Shown one piece after another: positions 1 to 12,500 of a DNA stretch of 64,000 nucleotides (position 1 is its first letter; every line of letters starts with the position of its first letter). The notes below the pieces were generated by a model. The model did not search any database and was not told where the DNA came from. It saw only the letters and a program-made list of their open reading frames with translations. Source of the DNA: Clavelina lepadiformis (Eukaryota > Chordata > Ascidiacea > Aplousobranchia > Clavelinidae); assembly GCF_947623445.1 (NCBI RefSeq), contig NC_135248.1:11417820-11481819 (forward strand), read 5' to 3'. Made by a program: the position numbers and the translations under genes.

Positions 1-744
1 AAGCTTCTTTCAACGAATACATCAAGATAAAACATTGGTACAGCAACTACAGCATAAAGACCTACATGTTGCGGCGTTGATCGTAATAACAAGAAGAGAC
101 TGAATAAATCAAAATGCACACACAGTAAGCACGAAGCAATCGATTACGTCACGCAGTGTTATGCTTCGCTGATTCGATAGACGAGAATTTTATGTCTTAC
201 ACAATCTTATATTACATTAATTCATAATATTATCACACACTTTTTAACTTGAAAGCAGTTGGCTGGAAGAAGACGGCATTTGCACTCAGATATTGAAGGC
301 AGAAGGCCAGGCACGAAGACCACGTGTATTCTTTAAGGTATCTTACATGACATAGGCCTAGCCTATAACATAAGAAAAATAATAGAGAAATGAACCCGGC
401 ATCATCTCCAAACTACTAACGAAAGGGTGAACTTGAAGATTGAAGTAATTGGAAAGGTATCACTCTCTTTGCCAGCAAAAATTTAAACCGGATCATCCTT
501 TTGAGTGCATCAGTGCAGATACAGATTAAATCCTGCATCAGAAACAAGCCGAATTCAGGAGATGAAAATCATGCGTTGATCAAATTTTCATAATCCGCTC
601 TAGGTCTTTGAGCAGTCACACTATTGAAATGTTTCTTTTTACTTTGTGGTTGTATATTTGCGGAAGGCATTTGAAGACTTTTACCGTAGCCTATCGCTTC
701 ACTCTGAAATATTTTTAGACACTTGCCTATAGATTTTCCCAAAA

Positions 745-990
745 GCTGGTGAATATCATCCAGTCCTTTCATAAGAAACTTAAATTCAGCGTCATCCATA
801 AAAACCGACAAACAACAAACCTTAAGGTGAAGATTTGCGTCAAGCAAGGTTGCATGCTCACGCCGATCTATCAAGGCATTCTTCATTGCTATGTGCGAAC
901 TGATGAGGAATATACCACCCAGAAAAGATGAAAAAGGATACTTTGCACGCATACAATAGTCCTTGAAGACTTCGTTTATGCAGACGGCAA
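745..990 (+). pseudogene. Decayed LINE reverse-transcriptase fragment
   Basis: The plus strand reads as a piece of the palm/fingers region of a non-LTR reverse transcriptase. A stretch with S-F-H followed about 25 residues later by V-K-Q-G-C matches the block that precedes the catalytic YADD in CR1/Jockey/RTE-like LINEs. Further on, in another frame near 960-990, a V-Y-A-D-G stretch looks like a damaged YADD box. Stop codons and a frame change show it is dead. No 5' or 3' end of the element is recognisable, so clade and age are open. The 144-residue minus-strand reading frame over the same bases is treated as its shadow. Confidence 0.5.
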
Positions 991-2211
991 AAGCTAATAG
1001 CAATATAGCGTAACAAAAAGCATTACGCTATGTGTATTGTTGAGCTGTTCGTGGTCCATGACTGCTGTTAACTTGAAAATATTTTATTAACAGACAACAT
1101 ACGCCGAAACACAGTCATAACTTGAAGTGGAGATGTTTCTCTAAAGAGCGTCTGTGCTCCTTGTCTAAATGACAATTGATACGATTGTGAAAAAAGAATA
1201 AACACAAAATTTTTTCAGCAGATGAGCTTGGTGTCCTGCCGCTACCTAGCGGACATGATGGCAAATGCTACAGGCCTACTGTCCAACAGCTATCAGAACA
1301 CTTAGCCCAAGACATCAGATATTCTTAATCACACACAAACAAAATCGACAAAGTCAACAAAAGAAAGACACAAGCGATGAAGAAATATACCGCTTTTAAA
1401 AACTCATTTACACGCTTACAGTAAATGTCAGATTACCAGATGATGTCCAGGAATTTGCTCATCTGGGAAGTAAAGTGGCAACAGTGTCTAAGAAATTAGT
1501 ACCAGGATTAGTACCCATCTCGAGATCTACGGGATTGTTCTCAACGTCTTTTCCCAAAACTCGGAATGTTGGGAAACCAGCACTACTGCCATTTAGAAGA
1601 AGGTAGGCTATGTATGGGCTTCTAATATGCTTTCGAAACGTTCTTGATTTTTTGGTCTAACACCATCTCAAATAAAGACGACTTGAGAAGAACAAAATGG
1701 TAATTTTTAAAGAAACCATTTTGGCTGGCCGTTGAAGATGAATTGTTGAACACATCTGCCGCATGTCCAGCACCCTGTTATACCCAGAACAGCGCGTTCA
1801 GGTGTATACGAAGCAGACCTATATTGAAGCTTGATGTAGACTGTAGACTGTGTAGAGTGTAGAAAAATGGAGAAAGATCTAACAGTCAAAAAACTATGCC
1901 TCGTCATCGCCCCCAGAACAGCTGCAAACAAAGAAGAATGGAGATTTCTTTTTGTCGTGTCAAGTAGGCTACCATATACGGCAAACGACGAATGAATTTG
2001 CTTTCACTGAAAATGAACATATTCTTTAAAATCACTCTTTTGAAAAGAAGGTGTACTTTTAATAAAACCTCTACCCAAATGCAAAAGTAACAAGTTACAA
2101 GAAACCAAACATGCTGCAGCTTTCGTAAATACCGAATTCAACTCTTTTCCACTGAAACATAATAAAGACATAATCATAAAACACGTGACTTTCATCAATT
2201 GGTAAATAATT

Positions 2212-3512
2212 CACTACGTAACAAAATTTAAAAAAACTTTATTTGGCTACATTTTTTAAGTGTGTCGGTATGATTTTCAAGCGCTGATTCCAAAAATACT
2301 ATCAGTTTTTTTCTATCTTCAATCGTTATCAAGATACAATGAATTCTATTATTTGTGATTTTCCAATAGCTGTAGGTTTTTTATGCGGTTATGATTGCTA
2401 TGATCTGTGTCTATCAGCATTATCATGTTGTAAATCGGCATCCTATTTACTTGAGGAAGTGAATGGGCATGTGGGAGTGATGACTTTAAGAGTACTGCCA
2501 ACGGTAATAGGCACTTGGAGTTTTCTGTCTACTTAGATGTTACTGAAGACCTTTGCTATTGCAAAGATGTGGAAGGCTTGTTTAGTGCTGTTGGAATAGA
2601 TCATGATCCTACTCAGTGGCGGCTATTCATTGACAGTTCTATCAAAAGTCTTAAAGCAGTGTTATTTCAAAATGGCAACATGTAGGTTATCCATCAATTC
2701 CACTTGCTTATTTATTAGGCCTACAGCTGAAAGAAGAATATAAAAACATCAAGCAACTGCTCATTAAAATCATTTACGCTCAATTTAAGTGGTATGTTGG
2801 TGGTGACTTTCAATTGTTGGAATTTTTGCTTGGTCTGCAGGGTGGTTACACAAAATAATCTTGCTTTTTGTGCTTGTGCTTGTGGAATAGTAGACCTGAC
2901 GGTAAGCACCATGAGAAAACTCATTGGCCGACAGGGGAAAAACTAATTCCAGGAATATACAAGGTTATTAGGGAGCCTTTTGTAAGCTGGAAAAAAGTTT
3001 TACTGCCACCACTTCATATCGAATTAGGTCAGTTAAAACTAGGTCAATTAAAAAAGCTTGCCAAAGCTTTGGATTTTGAAGGACAAGTTTTTCAAGAAAT
3101 CCGTTCAATGTTTCCCAGACTATCGGTTACCAAAATAAAAGTTACCAGGAGTGGTCATAAAGGAAAGTTACCTGCAATAGTGGTCATAAAGGCAAGGCTC
3201 ATTTAAAAGTACATTTTTGAAAAACTCTTACTGTTTGAAAAAACCATGTTACATTTATCTTCAAGCCTTTCTTAGTAACGTTTTTAAAATGGCTTTTGCA
3301 TTTAATAAACCGAACAGAACCTTGATGTGGAGTTAAAATCTACTGCAATAGTAGAACACAATTTGCTACTTCAAGCTACATCAGATGAAACAAAAAGTAA
3401 CGACGGTAGGAAAAATGTAACTGGATTTTTGAACTCAGCACCCAAAAATACATAAAGAGGCATTAAAAAAAGTAGCGAAACAAAAATTGTGTTACATAGG
3501 CCTACTGTAGTG
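2212..3512 (+). mobile_element. Decayed DNA transposon, same family as 24173-26467
   Basis: The left end reads CACTACGTAACAAAATTT. The right end reads AAAATTGTGTTACATAG and, after an apparent roughly 10-base insertion carrying a TAGGCCTA palindrome, finishes in GTG. These match the inverted termini of the intact element at 24173-26467 (CACTATGTAACA... / ...TGTTACATGGTG). Both copies also share the subterminal string GGCATTAAAAAA near the right end. Flanking trinucleotides are ATT and ATA, an imperfect candidate target duplication. Between the ends lies a broken copy of the same protein gene. The right boundary is approximate. Confidence 0.65.
2339..3290 (+). pseudogene. Broken copy of the transposon-encoded Cys-rich protein
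   Basis: Conceptual translation in shifting frames follows residues of about 185-460 of the intact 562-residue protein at 24338-26026. Matching landmarks in order are L-C-Y-C followed by an E-G-L-F helix, W-R-L-F-I-D-S-S, S-L-K-A-V-L, G-D-F, G-L-Q-G-G-Y, a W-P segment, L-P-P-L-H-I and K-I-K. The frame is broken by at least two shifts, one before about 2,490 and another near 2,700, and by stops (for example TAG near 2,683 and TAA near 2,857). The Cys-rich N-terminal part and the C-terminal acidic motif are missing or unrecognisable. It is a dead relative, not a host gene. Confidence 0.7.
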
Positions 3513-6500
3513 ATATTTTGTTTCATTCATCTTCTGTTCTTTATTTCGCTGTATGTCGCTAGTGTCCAACTATTGGTGCTTTATTTGTTTGGAAAAGTTG
3601 ACGAACCGCGCATTATTTGTCTGCAAAATTTAACGTCTGGTGATTTGCCCTATCTTTGAAATAACCCGAAGAAAAATCGACTCTCAATCAATGAGCATCA
3701 GTCATTCCTCTTTTTGATTTAAATCTCTTACGAACATGGAGTAGCAAATTGGAAATTTGTTCTTTGTGAATTATGCGGCTCATGATTTCAAACATTCGAT
3801 ACAGTATAGCTTGCAGTAAGCTAGGCCATGCGCATAGATTATAAATGCAGAACAGCATATTATTCACGTTTTTCATGTTGAAATGGTGTTTTTAGATAAT
3901 AATACAATTGGTATTCAATCAAATTTGGGCAGCGCTAAAGCTTAAAAGGCATTTTATTTGAGCCTTCTTTTTAAACTTAATTAGGCCTAATAGCCTAAGT
4001 ATTAAGCGGGTCTAGTAACACTTTGGTTTTAAATTACACCTGGCAGGTAAATTTATTAACTGCATTAATAACAATTTGTCAGTTACCGTTTAGCCTTATA
4101 AATTGCCCTATATGAATTAGTCTGCAAATGGATTGTTGCAGTGAATCACTGGTGATCGATTTAAGGCGATTACTGCTGAAGACGTTTCTTAGAAAATGTG
4201 ACACTTTCAATGCTTTTCAAACGCACTTGCCATGATTCAGTGAACGAGAATTCCATTTATGACAAATCTCAGAAAGTTTCTCGTCCCTGCCGTAAATGGC
4301 ATTCACCGCGGCCCACCTTTCTTATCGATCAAATATGTAGGTCTATATACGAGCGAAAACTTTTTATCGTCGATGAATTTTGGAACGACGGTCGCTCGAT
4401 ACCAAAGAGACTATTTGGGGACAAACCAAACTAAACAAAAGTTCAGTTACACACAGTTTCCACGTTGTACAGATATCAAGCTTATATTGTCATGCAATAT
4501 AGGCTGAAGAAGTTTGGTATAGTAGACTATACATGTATATATGGTACGTGTACAAAAGAAATAGCTATACGAAAATTTAATCAAATTATGTTACATTGGA
4601 ACTGTAAAAATTTTGCAAGTCTACCACAACGGAAAACAAATCATTGCCTTAATTAGATCAAGACCGTGGTTAATTATAGGTTATGCCCTCATTCGCAAAG
4701 TCTTTAAAGTCCTTAGGGTGGACGTTATATCAACCTTATACACTTGAAGAGACTCACCTTGGTATAACTTTATGCCTTCGGCTTCTGCTAAGCTCACATG
4801 GTCTGTTAGATAAAATCAAACAAAACCAGTGAAACCTCAAAAACGCTTTTGTCCCAAAACAATTAGCCTGCCTTAAAATTTAGCTTAAATGCTGAAAAAA
4901 ATGATGAAAACTCAATTGTCTTTTCAGACCAGCCGTCGCTACTAAAACAAGCCAATGATGTAATCTTCCGCCCGCCCAGCAGAAACTTGACCCATTCCCG
5001 GGACAATGCCCCACTGTGTGAGCCCATCAGTTCAAATCAAGGATGAAATTAACAACTGTAGCCATATTGCCAGGGAATTGATCTAAGGAGAGTTTGTTTA
5101 TGAATTGTTTTTCCATAAAGAAGTGCTTTGTCGTAATTAATGAACCTGGCTGATGTAATTTCTCGTAGCGATGATTTAGCAGTTGCAAATGTTAATCATC
5201 TGTTGTTGGGTATTTTTCCGAAAAATTGCTTGAATCGGATTTGCGATAATAATTTAGCTTTTTTTGGTTCTTGTTAAATCCGGTTTTTACCAGTTTTTGT
5301 CGTTTCCTGGCCGTTTTTTACCAGATCTAATGCTGGCGGACAAAACTTTGCCAGCGTATGCTTAGTGTCATGTCACAAAATAGATTATCCAGTTTTGATA
5401 ATCCCGATACAGCTGGTAGCATGTGCACCTATGAATCATCATCACAGCATTAAGCAGGTCTGTTTTGCGTTACTCTTTATCACGCCGAGAAACCATGTTT
5501 GACGTCATATAGTTTAAGTTTTCATTAAACCAACAAGCAACCAAGTTCAAAATCATGCAACTGAACAAACTTGATGATTTAAGAGCACCTACGTAGAGAA
5601 AAGAGAGTAACATCCTTGGATTTGGACTGCGAGTCAGACACAGTTACGGTTAAATTGTTTGTTTATGCAAACAGTTATGAAATATTTTCATATATAAAAA
5701 TCCAAAGTTGCCTTAGGTAAGGCCTGGCTGAGAGTTTTTCTTCATGAAAGCTACAGCGAAAACACGCCGTCCATAAATAACGCAAGGCAATGCGCACCAG
5801 AGCAAACCAAATACGGCGAGCCCAAAGTGCGTTCTAGATGGAGATCTTTCATCTGTTTATATCGAAGCGATCGCTGACGCTTAGGGCGATTTTTCTTGTT
5901 AGTGAAGCCACATGTCTTACTTTACCGCCGAGATAGGTCTTAAAGATTTACTCTTACGCGAGCTTGATTTTAATTAAGAAAAATTTCTATAGGCTACCCA
6001 GAAAGAATGTTTAAATATTTCAGCTTTAGTCTGGATAGGGGCACCCAAGTTAATACGACTGATTAAATTATTATTTGTCGTTAGGAACAAGTTACTATTT
6101 CTTGCAAAAAGCTATATACTGTAGTGTATACCATTCCCAGGTATATATTATAGTTATTTAACTAAATTACAATGTAGTTTTTAATAAGGGTATAGATTAG
6201 ATTTTTAAGAGGTACACGCACCAACGTGAGAAAGTGGCCCTGCTTTTATTACGCAGTTTATGGGAAATTTTTATTATGAAAGCAATCTACGTTCCCAGTA
6301 TTTGCGCAAAATAGCGCATTCAAAAGGACTTTATTGTGACGTTTTTGCCGTCTGTAACGTGCGCAGATTGACGTCACTGTGATACAAGACACCTCAAGAT
6401 TCGCTCGTTTCAATCGACTGGTTCTGCAAGAGGTTTTTGAGTCTGAAGAATTTCAAGGCGCACCCGCGTGGGATAAACATAAGTAACACTGCAGCGATTC

Positions 6501-9500
6501 GAGCGCTTAAAGCCGTGAAACTTTTCATCGGTAAATTCTTTTTATGTTTGGTTTAGGTCGAAATGAGTTGAACGATTGTGTGGAGAATGGGAATAATAAC
6601 AAAAAAATATCGACTGAATAATGCTGGGCTCAGGGAAAATTTGAAAAATAGTGCCCGTAATTCATCATCGGCTGATTAATAAAGGTGATTAAATATAGCT
6701 GTAACCGTGAGCAATTCCTACAGACGCATCTTTGTCATAAGTGGGAGGAAAATTTGAGAAAATTCTCTAAGTCTTGAAGCACTTGCGTTTGAAGTTGCTT
6801 GACTTGTAGACTATCGTGTCGTGGTTTATCGTAAGTCAAAGCTAAAGCTATCATCTATCGAGAAAGCAGTTGAAACGTATTGCTGTTTTGTTTGTGCGAG
6901 GTCTATGGCCTGAAAAACCTCGCATCCATACCCAGGTCGTATTGCTCATGCGCTAATTGTTTGTCGTGTAAATAGACGTTTCATTTTGCTTGTGGTTTCT
7001 GTAAGATTGCCATCGCGGTTGGTTTATGAGACGTTTTGTTTTTTGTTTGTTTTTAACTCATTTGTTTTATTACCGTGTTTACTTCATAGATTCTTGTGGA
7101 TTGGTCGCTTAGAGCTATCGTATTTTTTCAATCGCGTTAAACCTGTCTTACGTAATTAAACACACACGTCATCAACGCTATTGTGACGACAACGGGTGTT
7201 TCTCCTTAAAATATTTTTTATCGTTTCGTGGGCGTATAATTGTAGTCACTCATTTTTTATGAGAAACTGTTTACATCTATAGGATCGATCTATAGGAAGC
7301 TTTAATTGGGCAAAATAAAAGTTAGGAAATTGGCGCGTTTGTTACTTGCCAAATTAATCGTTTGTTACGTTCATTTGAAAAGCGACCTGTTTGTTGTATG
7401 TCTATATGTTTGAATTGTATGACTATATGTTCAAAAGTTTGTAGTGAACTTCAATTCCGTTGTTATCTTATTGTGACCTTTGCTCAGTGAACTCGGTTAC
7501 GAAGCAGAATCCGGTGTTGAAAGATTTAGAATCTCTGCAAGAATCTTTTGTCATAAAGTTTGTGCCTAAACGTGGGAAACTACAAGTTAAGTTAATAAAA
7601 GCTCTTACACAGACTAAGATTCCTATAAAAAAGTACTTGACCTGAACGAAGTACGTTATATAGTATAACATACGGCCCTTCGTACAGTGGCAATGTCCAG
7701 TACATGCAGGCAGTGAGGTCGTTGTTAGTTGTTGTTGTTGTTGTGTAGACTTGTCCTGGGATTGGGAATGGTAAACTCAAACATGACAACCGAGGTTGTA
7801 ACAAATTTTGTTGTTTCGTGTTCTCAGAAATAATGAGTCAGCTTACTGCGGCGACCATACTCAAAGCAGAGTATCGCCTCGTAAACAGCTTAGATTTTCC
7901 GCCGGCCTGTCGATCCCGTTACCACGAGCGCCTCACGATTTGCGCCCGTTTAAACATTTCAATCAACGTTAAATTTCGATCGGAATCAATTTACTTGCTC
8001 AAACATGACGAAGATCAGATACTGTGCTGAAAGGCGCAGGCTTCACGCATCAAGTAAATTAAAATAACCAGACTAACGTCACGAGTCAGTAACATAATTC
8101 GTTATACTTTATTTGAAGCTGGAATGGAACTGCTGTTCGTACCGGTTCTCAGAGAATTTATTTATTTACTTCAAATTTCTCAACCCAGGAACCAGCAGTC
8201 CCGAAACCCCCTCCTCAATCAAAGACAATGTTGATTTCGAACATTTTTCAAATTAGTGTCAGCAATAATAGGGTAATAGGTAATATGGAAAACAGAGCTC
8301 AAATATTGAGGAAATGCAAACAAGAAAATCTTAGCAGCAATTTCGTTTGAGTTAAAGTTATAAAGGCACTCTTCAGTGGAGGGCTGAAAACGTAACCGTA
8401 AAACGTAACTGTCAAGATGCCTCATTGTAAGTAATCGCTAATCAGCATGTTTTCTTCAACAGATTAAAGAAATTACGTGATTTTAGTGTTAGAAATTATT
8501 TTAAGCGCAATACTTGCAACAAAATGGCTTCATTTTGCAGTAAAGGGAAATTTTTTGAACGAGTTCCTACGAAAACAAATTGGATGTTAATCTTTATCCT
8601 TTCCGTGCAACTGGAGACCGCCATCAGTTTCAACACGGGTACGAAATACTGATAAGACACGTTTGTTACATCTAGGTATCTCCCGTGTTTGTTTGCTTTT
8701 CTGTGATAAAGTTTTCCAAAGATCATCGCTTGCGACGTCTTTGTTTAACCGCCGCACTTTGCCTTTCACTTTAGCGGTCGCACGTAACACATACAAACAG
8801 ACCCGTTGTTGACATAAGCTGTACGTTAAACATACCACGGATTTTTAGCCTGATAATATCCACGCTTCTGCAAGAGTTTGCTAAAATGCCGGCTTTATAA
8901 GGCGTTGGCACGAATTTCTGCAACCTTGAAAAATAAAAACCGAGTGCGTATTACCTTAAACGGTTGCCGCATTGACTAAGCTTTCACGTCAGCGCTGATA
9001 AAATAGATCTTTTAAAAGATTGGAATTAATTTGGGAAACACTACGTTTACGGTTTAAGATCGGGGATATCCCCAAAACAGCTGTAGTTGTTGCCTTAAAA
9101 TGTTATTCCGTCTCCAATTCTTCTTTAGTTATCATGGTTCTACACCTACCCGTAAATAAATAGATAAATGTTTAAGCCCCAACATTTCAAGCGTTTAGAA
9201 AATATTTCGAAATAGTTATTTCCGTTCCTTGGATTACGTCGCTTTTAGTTACAGACACATTTTCATAAGCTGCGTTACTAACACAAGTTCCGTTGGATCA
9301 ACGAAGTCAAAAAGTAAAGCATCAAAAGCATATCTGTTGCCGCAATTTGCCGGATAACCCGCTCGTTATAGTTTCAAGGAAAGCACCTGGCACTTGGCCT
9401 GAACTGTGTTTTATATCTTAACTGCTCTATACAGCTATGCTTCGTGGATTAGCTTTTTCGCTGGTTAAGTCCACTTGTCGATAACGGGCGTGTAATTTTC

Positions 9501-9503
9501 CAG
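3513..9503. other. 6-kb stretch without a supported gene
   Basis: No open frame here shows a domain I recognise, and none has convincing splice sites plus compositional support. The first exon(s) and promoter of the Kazal/follistatin gene (second known coding exon region starting at 9504) must lie within or upstream of this stretch. A short Met-initiated hydrophobic reading frame at 7026-7111 could be a signal-peptide exon, but it has no good donor in the needed phase, so it is not called. Confidence 0.5.
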
Positions 9504-12500
9504 GGAAAAGTACCTCGGAGGTGGCGGATTTAACAAGAAACTGCGCCCGGAATCCCTCAAAACCGTCAACCGTCTTCAACGCCGGTAACCCTTGTGACAC
9601 GTCGAGTAATTGTCGCTTTGGAGGCATCTGTGAGAGGTTCTCCTCCCATGACGTCATTACTCAACAAGGTACGTCTGTTGTTAGATTTCGACTTTCGCTT
9701 TTGTACAGTAATGTTTAGGTACATGTACGTTGTGGAATTGGGTGAAGATCACGGCCTGTTATTTTGTGCAGCTTGGGTCTAGTTCAACGAACTGAACTTG
9801 AACCTACTGCAAAATTACTTTGATTTATTTTCGTCACAACTGGGCGAACACGTATGAGTGTTGCTGAGTTTGAGTAAACAACTGCATTGGTTGGAACACT
9901 TCACTGCGGTTTTTCGTGGTACTTGAGATTTTACTGCTGTAATTACAGGACTCAAAAGCCCAAGTTTAGTTTTATTGAACTCTACAATTTGCAACATATA
10001 TTTAAGTTGTACGCAACTTGTAATGTCAATACTGTATGAACCAATGTCCCATAACTACGCTGATAGTTTGGTTTTTTAAATTAGCTGTCAGTTCGTGTAT
10101 GATAATATAATTTGAATTACAACATGTGCCAAATTTTAGTTTTCCTTCATGTCATGTCAGGATGTGCCTAAAAGTAACAGATATGGTACCGAAATCCTAA
10201 CAGGATTAGGTTAACAGGAAAGTGAAGTCAGTGTTTACGCTCTTTGCTGAGTGACAATATTTTTGTAACTAAGATTGTTGCGTTTATCCCTTGAAGTAGG
10301 AGATATCGCGCGTTTATGAGAAGCTTAATTCGCGCAGGTGTGCTTTGTCACTTAGAGCTTGGCCTATTTTAACTGCTGTCAGTCAGGCTTACGAACAGGC
10401 AGGTTTAGGGTTCGAAAATATTGCAGCAATACTCGATGCGCGTAATGTAGGTGTCAACGTCAATAATATCTTGAAAAGATCTTGTTTAAAGGGTTACTTT
10501 TGGGTCAAATCGTGGGCCAAAATTGCTGATATAACGCTTTTATTAAAGCCAGATTTTCGTTTGACTTAGTAAAAGCACGATCTACTGTATGTGCTCCGTT
10601 GTTTGATAAAGTTGTGCTTCTTCACCCCGAGTTTTTAACGCGTGATATTCAGCGTCCAAAGCTGTTCAGTGCTCACGGCTTGACGTGTGAAATTTACCGA
10701 CTTGCGTAAGATTAAACTCTTTCGAAATTATGGGAAAGGCTGCTGAAGTTAAGAGGAGAGCAGATTAAAATTAACGTTGCATGTAAAAAATATTGACATA
10801 TATTTCGCCCGAGTACTTTTTCCACAACTACTTGTGGAGATTGTAAGTCACGTAACCGTTTCGGTACCACCATGTGCACCAACTGTAATTGGCGTTATTT
10901 GGTAACCTTGCCTTAATGACGTACCTAATGACGTACGTAATGACGTACCATATTGACTTGAGAAGATTTTCCATCAAACGTCCTGCGCAATCCCAGCTTC
11001 AAAACGTCTAAGTTTTTTCGAAACACTATGCAGAAACCTTTCTGCTAATGTTAATTATTATTGCTATTCTTGTTACTATTGTGACTATAGCTTATACTAC
11101 AATAGCTAATACACTGGTTTCTGTAAATCATCAAACTGGTTAACTATAAGTGCTATGTCAAATAGAAACCTGTCAATGTTCATGGAAATGTCCCAGGAGG
11201 TCAAGAATAAACCCAGAAAAACATTACGTATGCGGAAGCGACGGTCGAACATACACCAGCGAATGCAAGCTTAACCTGGCTGCGTGCAGGTGCCAGTATC
11301 CGATTGAAGTGAAATGGAAAGAACCTTGTGAGAGAGGTAGCAATTTCTTTTGGCTAGTATATTTTGACGGATGTGATTCTTGTTGTTTTTCCTGTACGTA
11401 TCCCTGAAAGCCATAAGCAGAATAGACATCTGGCAAACTCAGCTGAAAATTTTCTCTAGTTGGCTGTAACTTTGTTGCTAAAACTTTGTACTTTAGAGAA
11501 TTTTGGTCTAGAAAATAGGAGGAGACCCTTTGTTTTATGCAGGATTGTATGTATTTCTGTCCCGTCTCATGGCAGTTTGTGAATTTTTCGTCTCACCCAG
11601 CACGTATTCCTATTCTCATAAATAACACTGGGTATTTTTGGGCTATATACTCTCTGCAGTGAATATCATAGTTCTTGATATTTTTACAGGCCCAAGAATC
11701 GATTCCATCCCGTATTTGAACGACATGATGATTCCGCTGGACACCGATGGTTCCGGTTCCGGTGATGACGTTGCAACTTATTGTGACGAAGGCGTGACGT
11801 GCAAATTCGGTGGCGTGTGTGACGTAGACTCTGAAGACGGGCCCTGTTTATGCAGAATGGGTGAATAACACTAACACTGTAACGTTTCGCATCTCTTTGG
11901 AGACGTTGTTCTATTTATTCAATTAAGTTTGTGGAACTTTTGTTTTTTGATGTGTTAGTAGCCTATACTAAGAATCTTACTAAGAATCCCTGACAACGTG
12001 ACGTAATACCGTACCTTGAAAATCTCCCTGTCAAAAAACTTTGAGAATTTATATAATGCATGAGAACATAATCCGATTAAATTGTCGGCAAGACTTTTCG
12101 TTGACACCATTTTTGTATTTATAGCTGTAATCTTAGACAGTCTTGAAAAATTTGAGGAACAAATTTCAACAGATTAGTGAAAATAGACATTTGGTTTTAA
12201 TATGTAACTGGTGAAATCCGACACTAAACAAATACGCTGCCTTATATGGCCGACATTTGAACTTGAAAAAAACTTCAAAAAAAATTAATTAATCGGTTAT
12301 GGAATACAAAAAAGTTCTTAAATTATTGTGGTGTATGGTTTTGGAGTTTGAGTGGTTTGACAAATCGGTATTTCGCAGAATGCGAGGCCTCGTTGCCATT
12401 TACCGTGTGCGGATCTGATGGTCGGACATATCACAACGAATGTTACATGAAGAAGGCCTCTTGCAAAAGGCAGACCGATATTAAACTGACACATGTCGGT

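Noticed and set aside
569..1003. 144-residue minus-strand ORF
   Set aside because: No recognisable domain; the plus strand of the same bases has LINE reverse-transcriptase motifs, so it is taken as a shadow.
7026..7111. Hydrophobic short frame as signal-peptide exon of the Kazal gene
   Set aside because: It has no consensus donor in phase 1 before the in-frame stop.
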